Below are positions 27,701-41,500 of a stretch of DNA of 64,000 nucleotides, one piece after another (the stretch's first letter is position 1; each line of letters begins with the position of its first letter). The position numbers and the translations under genes were made by a program. The DNA comes from Diphasiastrum complanatum (Eukaryota; Streptophyta; Lycopodiopsida; Lycopodiales; Lycopodiaceae): positions 12,101,704 through 12,165,703 of the forward strand of contig CM055114.1 in the NCBI GenBank assembly GCA_029204225.1, read 5' to 3'. Below the pieces are notes generated by a model. The model was given only the letters and a program-made list of their open reading frames with translations. It did no database searches and was not told the origin of the DNA.

Positions 27701-27839
27701 TTGGTACATTGAATCTAGTCTATTTTTGTGTAGGGTTTGGAGTAGATCTAGACGTTTCTTATTGTTGATAAGATTGAAGAAGCACATCCAATTAGGCCAT
27801 GGACCTGCTATAAATAGTGTACAAGCGTGGGAAGAGAAC

Positions 27840-27905
<66 letters not shown>

Positions 27906-30900
27906 CATGCTTATACATGAGTTCTCTTTGGGTTCATATATCCATTTTTGCACTATAGTGTTGATATCTTGCAATTTTGCGTGTAGAATGCAATTGTATG
28001 CTGATTATTGGAATCCAGACGTGTGAAATACAGTACCTTACTGTTATTGTACGAAAAACAACTTCATTTTATCTTACATATGTTGTTTGATCAGGATCTT
28101 ATTGAGTTTGCATCTTCTATGTGTAGTAGATGTTAGATTTCTACATTGTCAATGGTGCTAGATGTGTTATAATTTATAACCAAAGATCAAAGGGACATAT
28201 TGGATCTTAGTGATATGATATTTCTTCACATGGTATCAAAGCTATTGTTGCAGGTTATTGAAGGATCAACCATCTTTAGCAAGGATTTGGAGGAGATACC
28301 AATTTTAGAGCATGCTAGATTGATTTCTACTCAAAAATCAAGCATTTTTCATGTGTAGAATTAATTTTTTGTAAATCAAAATTCAATATAAGGTTATTAA
28401 CTTGAAGTAGGCCGATTTTGCACTTCACATACTGGATTTAGACGACTTTAATTGCATTAGAAAGGTCTCATTGAAGACTACAAGATTCTACATCAAGTTT
28501 GTAGCATTTGCATATAGAATTTGGATGATTCAATTTTTTGTACTTTTGTCAAAACCCTAAATTTGTTTGGATCTCTTGTTTTTGAAGCTTTTCAAGCGTG
28601 TGTTTCAAGTTTAGAAAGTAGGTAATGGCAAGAAAGCAAGTTGTGATTGGTCTTCCAAAGTCCTTAACTAGCATCAATCATGTTTGTGAGCAATGTGCTT
28701 TGTCAAAGTCACATAGATTACCTTATAATAAATCTACATTAGATCTACTATGCCTTCTCAAGTTGTGCATTCAGATATTCATGGTGTTACTACTATTAGC
28801 AATGGAGGAGCTAAGATGTATGTAACCTTTACTAATGATTTTAGTAGATTTTGTTGGGTATATCTACTAAGAGCAAGGATGAAGTGTATGATGTCTTTGT
28901 CAAGTTCAAGATTGCAAGGGGGGGTCCAATTCTTTACAAAGATCAAGTGCTTGAGGAGTGACAATGGTGGTGAGTACGTCTCTACCAAGTTTAAGGCCTT
29001 TTGTGATGAGCATGGGATCAAGAGGGAGTACACAAGTCCAAGGACACCACAACAAAATGGAGTGGCCGAGAGGAAAATAGAATCTTGTGCGAAGGTGCTA
29101 AATTCATGAGGTTAGGAGCTAATCTTCCAAAACCATTTTGGAATCAAGCTTTGTTGTGTGCTAACTTTCTATGCAATAGGTGGCCGAGTGCTTTATTGGA
29201 TGGAAAAACCCCTTTTGAAATGTTATTTGGAAGGAGGCCAAATGTCAAGTTTTTTAGAACTTTTGGATGCACTTGCTATATCAACATAACACTTGATGAT
29301 AGAACAAAGGAGGATCCATCTTCAAGGAAAGGTATATTTGTTGGCTATAGAGAGGTGAGCAAAGCCTATAAAGTTTATAGTCCTTCTACTAATTAAGTGA
29401 TCATTGGAAGAGATGTCATTTTTGATGAGGAAAATATTCCAAAGGTGTCTTCAAGTAATGATGTTATGGATGGATCTAACATTCTTGATGTTGATGACAT
29501 GGATGGTACTTTGGATGACGTCGATGAAGGGGCTTCATCAAGTCAAAAGCCAAGGGGACATCAAGGCAAAGGCAAACACCTTCAAGGCTCAAATATGATG
29601 AAAAAGGTAAGCAAGTTGTTGGAGGTACAAAGTATGCTTTCCTAACCTCTTTTGATGAACCTACATGTGTAGATGAGGCAATACAAAAAGAGGACTGGAT
29701 CCAAGCAATGGATCTTGAGTACCAAGCTCTTATGAAGAACAATACATGGACAAGAAAGCTATTGGATGCAAATGGATCTTCAAGGTGAAGACAAACCAAG
29801 ATGGATCAATCAACAAGCATAAGGCGAGGTTGGTGGCTAAAGGATATGCACAAGAACATGGTATTGACTATGATGAAACCTCTGCACCCGTGGCAAAGAT
29901 GGTAAGCATTCAAATCATCATCTCTCTTGCAACTCTTTTTGATGGGATCTATGGCAAATGGACATCGTAAGAAGAATTGTCTCCAAGCTTGACATGTGCA
30001 TTCACACCACTGTCCTCAAACTGTGTAAACCACTCACGATGTGGTGTCATATGTTGCGTTGCTCCAGAATCAATGTACCAATAGTCTTCAGAGATCTTTG
30101 ATGTTGAAGTTGAGAATAACTCATAGCATCCCACAACTTCACTTTTGTCTTCGTCTTCAATAAAGTTGCCTGACTGCTTCTTCTTGTCCTGGATTGCCTT
30201 CTTTTTCCTGCACTCAAACGCAAAATGACCATATTTACCGCAAAAGTTACATTTACAATACCATTTCTCTTTGGATTGGATTTGGAGCTGTCTCCTTTTT
30301 CCGTATTGTCCTTGCTTTCCTGCTTCTGATCCTTTTTGCCTCCTTTTTTCTTGCCTTGATTCGTGAAGAAACCCAGCTCCTTGAAATCTTCCCTAGACAT
30401 CAAGTTTTGTCTTCGTAACTCTTCTTGAAGTAATAAACCATTCATCTCGTCAAATGTCGGCGATCTCTCCCTCGACTCAGTGTCATAACAAAGTTTTGAT
30501 ATTAAAATGGTATTCTATTCAAAACAATTTGTACAAGAGTATTGTCAAGTGCAATTTCCCCTATAGAAGACCACTGATCTCTTAAATCCTTCACCCTAGT
30601 AATAAAATCCGTAATGGATTCTTCTGAATCCGGTATGAAGTCAAAGCTCGAGACTCACTCACGGTTTCATATGTATTCCTAAGAATATGCCATACATCCT
30701 TAGGACCGACTGCATTCCTGAGCAGAGGAATAACCTTATCCTTCACAAATAAGTTGATGATATGGTGTGCTCGCTGCTGTACTCACTTCTCAAAGATCCT
30801 TCTATCTTGATCATTGAGATTTTGAGCCATCACCTCTTGTCCCGCGACAATTTCCCAATAATCCTATCCATAAGTATATTCTTCAGTTTGAACTTCCACA

Positions 30901-33900
30901 AGCTGTAGTTAGATCCATCTAACTTGCTTGACTCCGGTAGATCAGATTCATGAAGGCTCCCCATCGTTGTCTTACATAGATGATGGGCTTTCCACTAAGA
31001 ATATACTTGCATGCAACAGTATTTGAGGATATCTTCCTCAGATAATACTTACCCAAATGTTGCCTTCCCTGGATATCACCTGTCTAGATCTCGCATGCAA
31101 CAACTTTTGAGGATATTTCTCAGATAATACCTGCCCAATTCCTTGGATATCATGAAGGCTTCCTGCTCTTCGTCGTCTGTGACATTCTGCTTCGTGTTGA
31201 CTGCATGGGCTTGCTGATCTGGCTGCTTCTTCTTGTCATTGTTGAACTTCAAGATTCAACAGTCCTGGATTTCGTGGTCCGTCCTCTTGCAGTAAATAAT
31301 CTCTTCTTGCTTTGAGCAGGTTGCTGATTTTGGGTCTTCTATGACTGCTTTTCTTTGTTGTCGAATTGTCAGACAACTTTCTTCTTCTGTTGCTTCTTCG
31401 TGTTCTTCTTTGAGAATAATGCTTGTGAGTAGTTGATGGAGGACGAGGATGCTCCATTCCTTCTTGTCTCCTCCTGCAAAAGCATAATTATGACTCTGGA
31501 CAATGTTATATCTGAGTGTGTGGTAATCATCATCACCCAGTTCTCGTATGAGGATGGCAAACTTGACAACGAGGTCATTACAATGTCGAAGGCTTCATTC
31601 ATTGAACCTATCGCCACCATGTGCTCCATGAGAGTCTTAAATTGATTAATGTGATTCTGAACAGAATCACCTTCTAACATTCTGAGAGAGAAGAACTTTC
31701 TTCTCAGATGTAGCTTCGAAGTGACATCTCTCACTTCGTATAATGTACTCAATATATCCCAAGCTTCTTTTCGCTTTTGGACAGTATCTGAGTCCGTTGG
31801 AGATCCTACCCGCGGTCGTGACGATGGTATGGTTGATCAGCCGCCTTTTGATCGACTCGACTTGAGAGTGACAGATGACCAGCTTATGAGCTCGAATCAA
31901 TCAAGGTTGTCGAATGGTCGTCGTGGTCGAATAGAAAATATTCGAGGTGGCTGATAGTCGACATGGCAGAATGGCTGAGTGGTCAAAAGTCAAAGTCGTC
32001 GAAATGTTAGACGTGGCGAATGCTGAATAGCAAGGTGGTCGAACACTTTCGTGTCGTCAGGACTCCGTCACGAATTTCTTTGTATTTCTGCAGACTGTTA
32101 GGAAACAAGTGTAATTTTGCAGAGTGTGCAACTGTACAGATATTTACAGCAGTTAGTGAATGGATCTAGATTAGAAGAAAGATAGGGATGGAGAGTATAG
32201 GAATCCAACAGCTGCCATTACACACTTCCATCTTTTACAAAGACGCATCTTCCTTTGGCATTCTTGAGCCATCCGTGTACCTTGATAGTGCTTCATGTTT
32301 CTCTCTATGTTGCAGCCCAACGGCCCTTTTTCTATTCATGTTGGCCAAAGGCCCAACTATGATTAGTCTGCTATCTGAAGTGAGGTTCCTATAGGGGGAG
32401 CCCTATACTCTCTCCAGAAGTTCTGCCTCCCATGATTATTGGACTTGCTTCTAGGGTTCCTCAAGGGGCTATAAATATGCATTAGAAACATGCATTTCTT
32501 AGCTTTTGGGTATGCTTGAGCTCTTCATAGAAGAACTCGTTGCTAATGCTTGTATGGCTTTCACCATTGATTATATGTCATGTCATCTGCCATTCTTTGT
32601 GTGAGATCATTATTTGATTTCCATCTATGATCTATTATGCTTCATTGATAACAATATCTATGATTGTATCTATAACAATTCCCATGGCCAATCTTCTTTA
32701 CTATCAATGAGAGGACCATAACCATTCTAGATTCCCTATGCTAGAAGGCAAAGGGTTTGACTCGGTTACATAAGCGAAACATTCATAAAAGCTCTTAGAT
32801 TGAATATCAAAAGTGAGAAGGGGATGACTGGCCGGCTGGCCAAAAAAAATTAAGGTGGAATGTACATGAAAGATTTTTGTCACATGCCTAAATCAATACT
32901 ATAACCATAATTGCAAGAATTATGTTAAGAATATTGAGAAAATATAAGACATCTAGGTTGATGACACAAAAGAGTCCAAAATGTGTCGATATCCATAAAT
33001 TGCACATTAGTAGAAACAAAGAGATTGCATCGCCATATAGCATTAAATAAATGAGACTTGGGCACATGAAATCAAGCATTGGCCATCTCTACGCTCTCAG
33101 TCTCTCATGAGTTGTGAAAATTCTCCAAGACTCCCATAATGCAAATGAGCCAAAAGATCCCCAAAATGATCAAAATGCCCTATCTATAATATTAGCTAGT
33201 TAACCTCTAATGACCCTTGCTTGGCCAATTTAAAGCTATTTTGAGCCCTTTTGCACCATTTTAGAGGCTTTTTTTGTGGCCTTTAAGCTGTTTGAAGCTA
33301 TTCTCGATCAATTACTACTACTATTGACTACATACTACCATAACTAGCGATCATGTATGGCCAAAACTAGCCAGCACATGACACTTTTTAACACAATTTT
33401 TATGTCATGACTTTGTTTGCAACTGCATCTTGCACCAAACCATGAAAGTGGATTATAAATGATGGTTGTTTCTGAATATGGTTTCAATTAAATATTGAGA
33501 ACTAAGAAAAGGAGGTTGTTATGCTGTTTTGGGGGAAAAAAAAAAAAATAGGGCACCTACTATACTTTGAGCAGAGCGATCATTTCTACGAACAGTTGCT
33601 GGGTGCAAGAAGAACTCCTCTTGTGTCCCAGGTATTTTAACTCTGATTGCTCTTATACTTGGTTCATAAGTCACCGCTGTTGCCACTGCAGAAAATGAAA
33701 AATAGAAAGACAGAAAAGGACAATTATGAGACATACTCTCTGTGCATGGGACTAGATTTGAAACAAACATTCACGCATGAGCAACACTGTTTTCTCAGTA
33801 AGCAGAGATGTTCAACCTTACAAAACTGAACAAAGAAAGAGCATGACATAGAAAGAGAAAGATACTAGACTTTGGTACCATTGATATCAACAATTTACAA

Positions 33901-35506
33901 ATATGTAGCATAAAGAGAGCTATTGTGCAGAAATTTCTCCAAGATTCTTAGAATGGAACAAAGAATAAGGGCTATAAAGGCTTTTTTCAGCTAAGATCCT
34001 ATTCTTCAGCTAAAATCTTATCACCTTACAGTCTGTCGTTGAGGATGAGAAGCATTGAAGACAATAAGTTTATCATGTTTTCAAGAGTTCAAAGGATGGG
34101 TTAACTCCAAACATAAGTCGCTGATACAAAGAAATGACATCTTGAGCTTTCATGTCTTATGCATAGTGACCATGGCATTCTAGATATAATGCAAAATCAA
34201 CTGATTGTGCAGATGTTAGCCTGGGCCAAGCGTACACAGTGCACAAGTGTGGGCCACCCTTTAGGGCCAGTCTGTTGAAAGGGCTGCAACCATATCCTGT
34301 ATTTCACTTTGAAGGAAGACACTTCCTTGGTCATACTTGAGACACAGCTTTAGTTGTGCTTCCAAGAAGATGCTTTTACCAGTTATCTCACTTTTCAAAC
34401 CCTAGTCAATTCCTTGCAATGGAGAACTGTGAGATTTGCTCCACGAGAGTCATAATACTCGATTGGGGCCCTTTGTAGACCTCCAGCTTGTTATGACCAC
34501 TACGTGGCAAACCTCAAAGGCAAACAAAATGTGTTAATCGACTCATCAATTCTTCCATTGTATTGCTATCTTTTCGGTATAACAGGGCTACACTTTGGTA
34601 CCTATATGCAAATGCAAATCTTCCAAGTAACTTGTTTTGCTTCCTTGCAGTTGAGAAACTCCAGGTTTTGACCTTGCAAACCTTGAAATTAGTGAATCTT
34701 TCCAATGGTCTTATCAAAGGATCCATAACTTACAGGGACACCTTTAATTGCAACTATCACATTAATCACTAGCTTGAATAATCTTTTCATGATACCAATA
34801 CCCAAATTTCAATGATCCTATGAATTGTACAAATCAATGTTCATGGGGCCAGTTTGAATCAACAGTTCAGATTGGCAAATTCAAACATTTCAAACGAGAA
34901 AGAAACAGCTCGACCAAGTTCAAAATGTCAAATTGTTTCAGGGTTTTTTTTGGTTTATTCTTTTGCTTGCTTTGACAAATTTTGACCTTTTTCAGCTATC
35001 AAACTTTGAGTGAACTGTTTTCATTCATTCCTCGACAAACGAAGTGATGTAAAGCTTCAATAGTATCTACATAATGTCAAGAAAGCGGCTGTGAAGTGGT
35101 TTGTGAAAAGACAGAGTGGTGTGAGTGCACCAAGTGTGCAAAGGCATAAATTTTTGGTGAAGGAAAAAGTGAGAAACTTCTCAAAAAACTGAGAAGTGCT
35201 TGCAAACCGTAAGCAGCTTCATAGTCAATTCATGGGGGAGTGGGGCACCCTTAGTGAAAGCTTCAAAAGTGCTTCACCAGGGCACCCTCAGTGAAAGCTT
35301 CAAAAGTGCTTTTGGTGAAGCATGCAGAGAGAATGAGATTTTCCTTGAGAAAAAGCTTGTCTTTTGGAGTTTTCGGAAGAAATTTTGTTTGAAGCTATAG
35401 TGCATCGTCTTCAGAGACTGGAAGTGCAGTTAGGAGGCCGACAGTAGGGTGCCCACAGCCAAGTATCAAGCTGCAACAATCAAAAAAAGATTTGATGGTG
35501 TAGAGA

Positions 35507-35556
<50 letters not shown>

Positions 35557-38500
35557 TGAAAGCCTAGAACTTGCTGACTCACTGTATATGCATGATGAGC
35601 TGGAGAATGGCATACAGGTACATGGGCAGAACAGCAAACTCTGCAAGGATGATCTAGTGCAGAACTAAGGGCTTAGCCTGTATCATACATAAAAGCATAG
35701 TGATCTGTAGTCACAAAATACTAGCCCAATCAGATGAGGTGAGACCAGTGCACCATGCTACTACTGCATATGCAGCTGTGGGGGAAACAGTCATGTTAAA
35801 AAGCTCACACTTTCTCGAGGCATCTCGAATAAGCTTACGGAAATAGAATCTCTCCAGCTGTGCAAGGGAAACATGGCCCTTCCCAAGTCTAGCAGAAGTC
35901 GCCTGTCTCATACTAAATATAGGACCAGAAAAGAGTACGCCTAAGTGAGTGTAGGACGAGACAATCTCCAATGGCCGGCTGTCAAAGAGGAGTACCTGTC
36001 TCAACATAAAACTCCTGGAAGTCATACTGAGTCTCTATCATTTCTCCGGAGGTCACTGAAGAAAAACCGAATGGCTAAGCTTTTAAGTTGTTCCAAAAAC
36101 TATAGCTTTGGGTGGCAATCCAGCAAATTTTTAGGACACTACAAAAACAAGTTTGCTATCTACCAATAACTGATATTGTGTGAAACGACCAATCAAAGAC
36201 GGAAAATATGTCATATCTAACCATAGGATATAAGGAAGATTACTACCTGATTGAAAATTAAATGCACTTAGATTCAGGAATGAAAAAATTGTTTGTTCAA
36301 TAGCCCGTCAAGTATGTCAACGAGAAACTGTAAAAGCAAACTCAGTCTCTAAAGTTCTGATGTTCCATGCTATTACAGCATAAAACACACCTTGCTGACG
36401 AAGCTTTGCACATTGTTGCACCACACAAACCCCAAGACTTGAAAATGCATTTGCAGCTTCTCCTTGAGGATTTTGTACTACTTCAGGAATTCCATTGTCA
36501 CCTGCTGCTGAAAGCTGGTACCAAAGATCTTGGTAGATAAGCATCTGTTCTCAACTTTGAAACCCACCACTAAAGGATTTTAAGCTGCTTGGGGGCAATG
36601 TAACATGAACAGATTCAAAAGCACTGTCTCTCAATGAAATGCTACATTCAGGGAAAACACTTACTTCTGGTCTGATAGGAAGTTCAAATAAGTGTGATAT
36701 CCCAAACTGCTGAACGACCTGTTTAAAATTTCTTCACATCTTCACTTACAGTTTTTCATCCAAATAAACTATAACACTATATCCCTATCATGATATGAAA
36801 AAAAGTTTCAGGAGTTTATCATGTTATGGACAGCAAAGTTTCACAGTTACTGCAGACGCAATCTCTGGATATTGACTGTTCATATTCATCTTTATTTCAC
36901 AGCCCCATGATTCCCCTCCAACAAAGTGCAAACCTGATGTCTAGGAATATAAAGAGTTGCTGCAAATCAATGCAACTTTTTCCTTCCAGATGAATGTTTC
37001 ATACATAATCATAGACAGATGGTCTTAAGAGCTTCAAGCTCCTACCCTATAATACACCCAAGTAATAAACATAAAACCATTTCACAATAGAAGAATCAGT
37101 TTGGAAGAGGCTTCTTGTAATATGTCTGGGGGGCAAAGAACTTCAGGAAAAAGAAAAGTCTAGCTTCACATCTTTTACTCATTAGTAGCATGAAAACTCC
37201 AATCTTGACCTCTAAAGCACTTACTTGATGGCCAGAACCCTTTCCAAATGGGTAGTACCTCTTTCCATCAGCATCAAAGTAGCACATATTCTCCACAACA
37301 GCTACACATGGAACCTGTAAAGCTCACATGTTAGGGAAAGAACCTGCAATGTGATGGAAGTCATAAAAACTGGCTAACTTGATGTGTATAGACTACTTGC
37401 AAAATAAATTCTGTAGCCCTTCTTTGATCTCGTTTCACTTAGCCAGCTAGTATTTTATGACCAAAGCTACCAACTTTGGATAGAGCTTGTGCTATAGTTG
37501 CCAGCAGACATTTGTGACATTCAGAAGTTTGAATTTGCAAATGCATTTGCAAGTTTGTTGAAAACTTGAACTGATGCTTCTAATAATGTCCAAAAACAAT
37601 GGGAAAGATGTGCACTAACTGGAAGAGCAAAGCCATTTACGAGAAAAGAAGTACTTGGTACTGCTAGTCAAGAATAAATATGGGCAGAAACATAAAACAC
37701 AGTTTTAGGGTTTTGATGGAACAGAATCATACATAGACATGTCTTACGGAATAAAATTGTATGTCTTATGTAGTACGCCGGGACTGCTGCAGCACTGGCC
37801 TATTGCTCTTATCACCAGAGGATAGATACTTCTGTGGACTTGAGACTTGTGAGTTGTCTGATTGTAGTGGAGTTCTCCAAGCAAACTAACTACCACAAGC
37901 GTTTTTGTGTTAAAGATCTTCCAGTTGCATGGAAATCGCTTATTGATCGGGTAGAGCTTATATTCGACACTCAAGTATTGATGGGCACAGTATATCATTC
38001 AGCAACAGATGGGCAGGTACGTTCTTAACACAATCTTGTAGGACTTTTTAAGGTATCACTGGTAGAGATTGGGGTCAGCACTTCCACTTCGCTAGGTGTA
38101 GTTATAAAAACTATGTTCGCATAGTACCATGGTGTTAATTTTCCTCGTGGCATAAGGCTATGCACCAGCGTTACCAAGCATGCCACTACCAGTAGAGGAT
38201 GTGCCAGTCACCTTAGCCTCTCTTCTGTCTTATGGTCATGAGACCATCAGCCAGGCAGCACAGCATTTGCACAGATTCAGCAGCATAAAGTTGTTAGAGA
38301 TCGACATCCACAGCACGTGGAACCTGATGAGGGCCAGGATGTATACTTACTCCACTTTGCTCACCGTCGACATTTACAGTGCAAGGCTCTCATAGAAGCT
38401 CCCTCCTTGCTATTATTGACCTCTTGGGATGCTGTAGAAGCTTCATCCAATCACTTATTATTATAGCTTCCTATGACCCCTATGATGCCAATTTACAAAC

Positions 38501-41500
38501 CCATCCTGCCTTTTCCATTCTGGCTGCTATCCTCTAGGTTGAAGTTTAGCATAGCGAACATCACGGACCAGTCAAGTAATTGGTTCAGTGGGATGTTAGG
38601 CCTATTGATGAGGCCACTTGGGTCCATTGAGGTTTTCGCTCGCAAAATATCGCTGCAGGACAGCACTTGTTGCCAATATTAATTCTCAAATTTGACATCC
38701 TTAGTGTGGGCCCTGGGCACAGCATCATTTGCATCCATGTCCATCAACATTATTTCATATTACTAAACTACCCAAATTGAGGACAATGTTTTTGGCCTAT
38801 TAAAGACCGATTGACAATGCCCTACTTTGTAGGATATAAATAGGTGCTACAGCATTCATTTGGCAGCTTATGATCTTGGTTCTTATATAAGATCTTTGTA
38901 GGAACATCAACGGCTCTCTTTGTATGGAGTCAACTGTTAATAGTGATTGATTTTCATTCACTGTTCTCTGCAGAAGACAGCTAATTATTCATTCCTTTAC
39001 CAGTCACTTTTCCCTTGATGTTATGCTAGATCTGTGATTGAGTTTATAACATAGGACGAAAAAGGTTCACTTTAATTGTGCATCAAGGAGACAATCAGCT
39101 GAAAAGAGAAATTATAGAGTTAAACTCCTTTTTCATGTATCAACATTGAGAAGGGAGGGTGATTGTTTAGGACCTTATATCTTATGGGGGCAGAGTTTTA
39201 GCACTCATTTGCTTTGTTCAACATTTCAGCTCTACAAGGCAATAGGCTTCAATATTTGTGACCTTTGTATCAAGAAAGGAGATCAAAAGATAGCAGGACC
39301 ACATTAGACTAATGTAGTCACTTTTGAAGGAATCCCACTGAGTAAAGTGAAATAAATGCATCCAATTGGGCATATAGACTGGTTACTATTTCAATAGACA
39401 TACATTGATGATCCTTGACATGACAAGAGAGACACAAAAACTTCAACTATATAAAGTTGACACCACAAATTTTTTAACCATCGCTTCATACCTTTATACA
39501 AAGACCACTATGTAGGAAGTATGATTTTGTAGATGTGACTTCACATACACTGATCATACAATGTCTATACATGGAGACTTGGATCAAACATGGGACAAAT
39601 CAAAAGCTTACTGATAATCACAATACAAAAGTACAACACCGAAATGGTGCTAGAGTTTCTCAAAACTAAAACTTGTGACAAGTCAATTGGGTTGTTACTA
39701 ACACATCAAGGTGGGAAATATAATACTCTAGTGTAGATATTTATAGTAAATCACTTTGCATATGGCAAAAATACCTAGCTTTTGACTTTTACTCAATACA
39801 TGGTACTCACTACACTTAGATTTCCATCTCTGATGAAATCGAATACTTGTAAATAAGTTAGTTTGCAAAAATCGAATAGTCAAGGGTCGAAATAGAATTT
39901 CGATTCTCAAGGTTGAAACATAATTTCGATCCACGACCTCAAAATGTCAAAAGTGGACCACTGTAGCAAAGGATCAAACAAGGTTTCGATTTCAGGGACG
40001 AAATACAAACTGTGAAACACTGTAGCAGAGCGGAATGCGACGTTATTTTCTGAGGATTGGAGCTAGTGCCAGCACAAACATTAGGGCATTAATGCACAAC
40101 TATATATATATGTAATTCATCAGTTACATTTGATTGATGATGATAAGTAGCAGTAGCTAAACTGTTTAACAAACTATTCATGTCTGATATTATTTGAATA
40201 ATGCAAAAGTGCATTGCCCAGTTCCAATTACTATTTTTGTTTCCTTTATGATCCGTGTTCTGAGCAGATGTATGATCTTTCCTGAAGTCTAAATCAGCTT
40301 TCAATTTCACAATTTCAAAACATTATATCATGGCTATTTCAAAACAGGTAGATGTGTTGACAAAGTGTAGCACATTTATTGTTTTCCAACATGGTATTAG
40401 AGCTATGTTACAGAATTCAGATCAGACCCTGATTTGAATAAGAGCATTCATTGTCACAAGAATTTATTTGTTTGATTTCTATCTTTATAATACTGCGCAA
40501 TTTTGCTCAAATCATTTGTCTACTCATAGTTTCAGATTGGGGATTCATTGGTTTTGATTTCCATCAAGACAGTACCATTCAGGTCCATTCTACAACTTAC
40601 TCATTGTAAGTCTATTTTACAATGGAGTTGACATGATGGTGATAATTATTATATTTGGAAGTTCAAGATAGTTATTTGACTAGCCAAAGAGTAATGGGAT
40701 GTCGTTGAAGGCATGGAGCTTCAACCTTTTATTGAGGAAGCTGCAATTACAAGATGGAGGCAAAAAGGCTTTTGCACTCATAACTCTCAATATCAAAGAT
40801 TCTCGGATCAGTCATATCAGGTCAGTTACAACCTCCAAGGAAGAATGGGATATTTAAACACACTATGAAATGAGAGAGGTGACTTCCAAGCTTCACTTGA
40901 CAAAGAAATTTTTCTCATTCAAAATGACTGGTGTCTCCATATGCCTAAAAGCATTTAACCAATGGGCTTATATATCAATAACTCATCAAGTAGATACCTT
41001 GCATTCATACTTGCCCGTTCCGGAACGGAACACATTCCGAAAAGTGGCCAAATTTTTTTTGTAATTATTCGAAAAAAAATAATTATGTAGTACCACGTTC
41101 CGACCCAGTACATTCCAGAATGTACAGTACGTTCCGACTGATTTGGGTCGTAATGGGTTTATAAGGCACAAATCAATCTGCCAAAACGAGGACCTCATAT
41201 GTGGTTATCAATATCTCCAAATCCCTGGAATATATCCAACCAATGGGCTTATAGATTGATTACTTGTTGAGTGATGCCTTACAGTGCATAGATTAAGCTA
41301 CCACAACAAGGACTTCATATCTGAGTTGCAGCGGATCGCGATCTGCTGGAAAAACGATCCGGATTGTGCGATCCGGGCGATCTGGATCGCCAGCGATCCG
41401 GGACCAGAAACTCTGTCCCGGATCGCAAAAAAATCTGCAATTTTTTTTTTTTATTGTGGAGCGATCCCCACAGCTAGTTGCAATAAATGACCAATGAATA

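Noticed and set aside
31955-32030. tRNA-like box A (GGCTGAGTGGTC) with a GGTCGAAC-like box B downstream
   Set aside because: No acceptor-stem or anticodon-stem pairing could be made. The area is rich in GTCG motifs and probably belongs to a retroelement leader.
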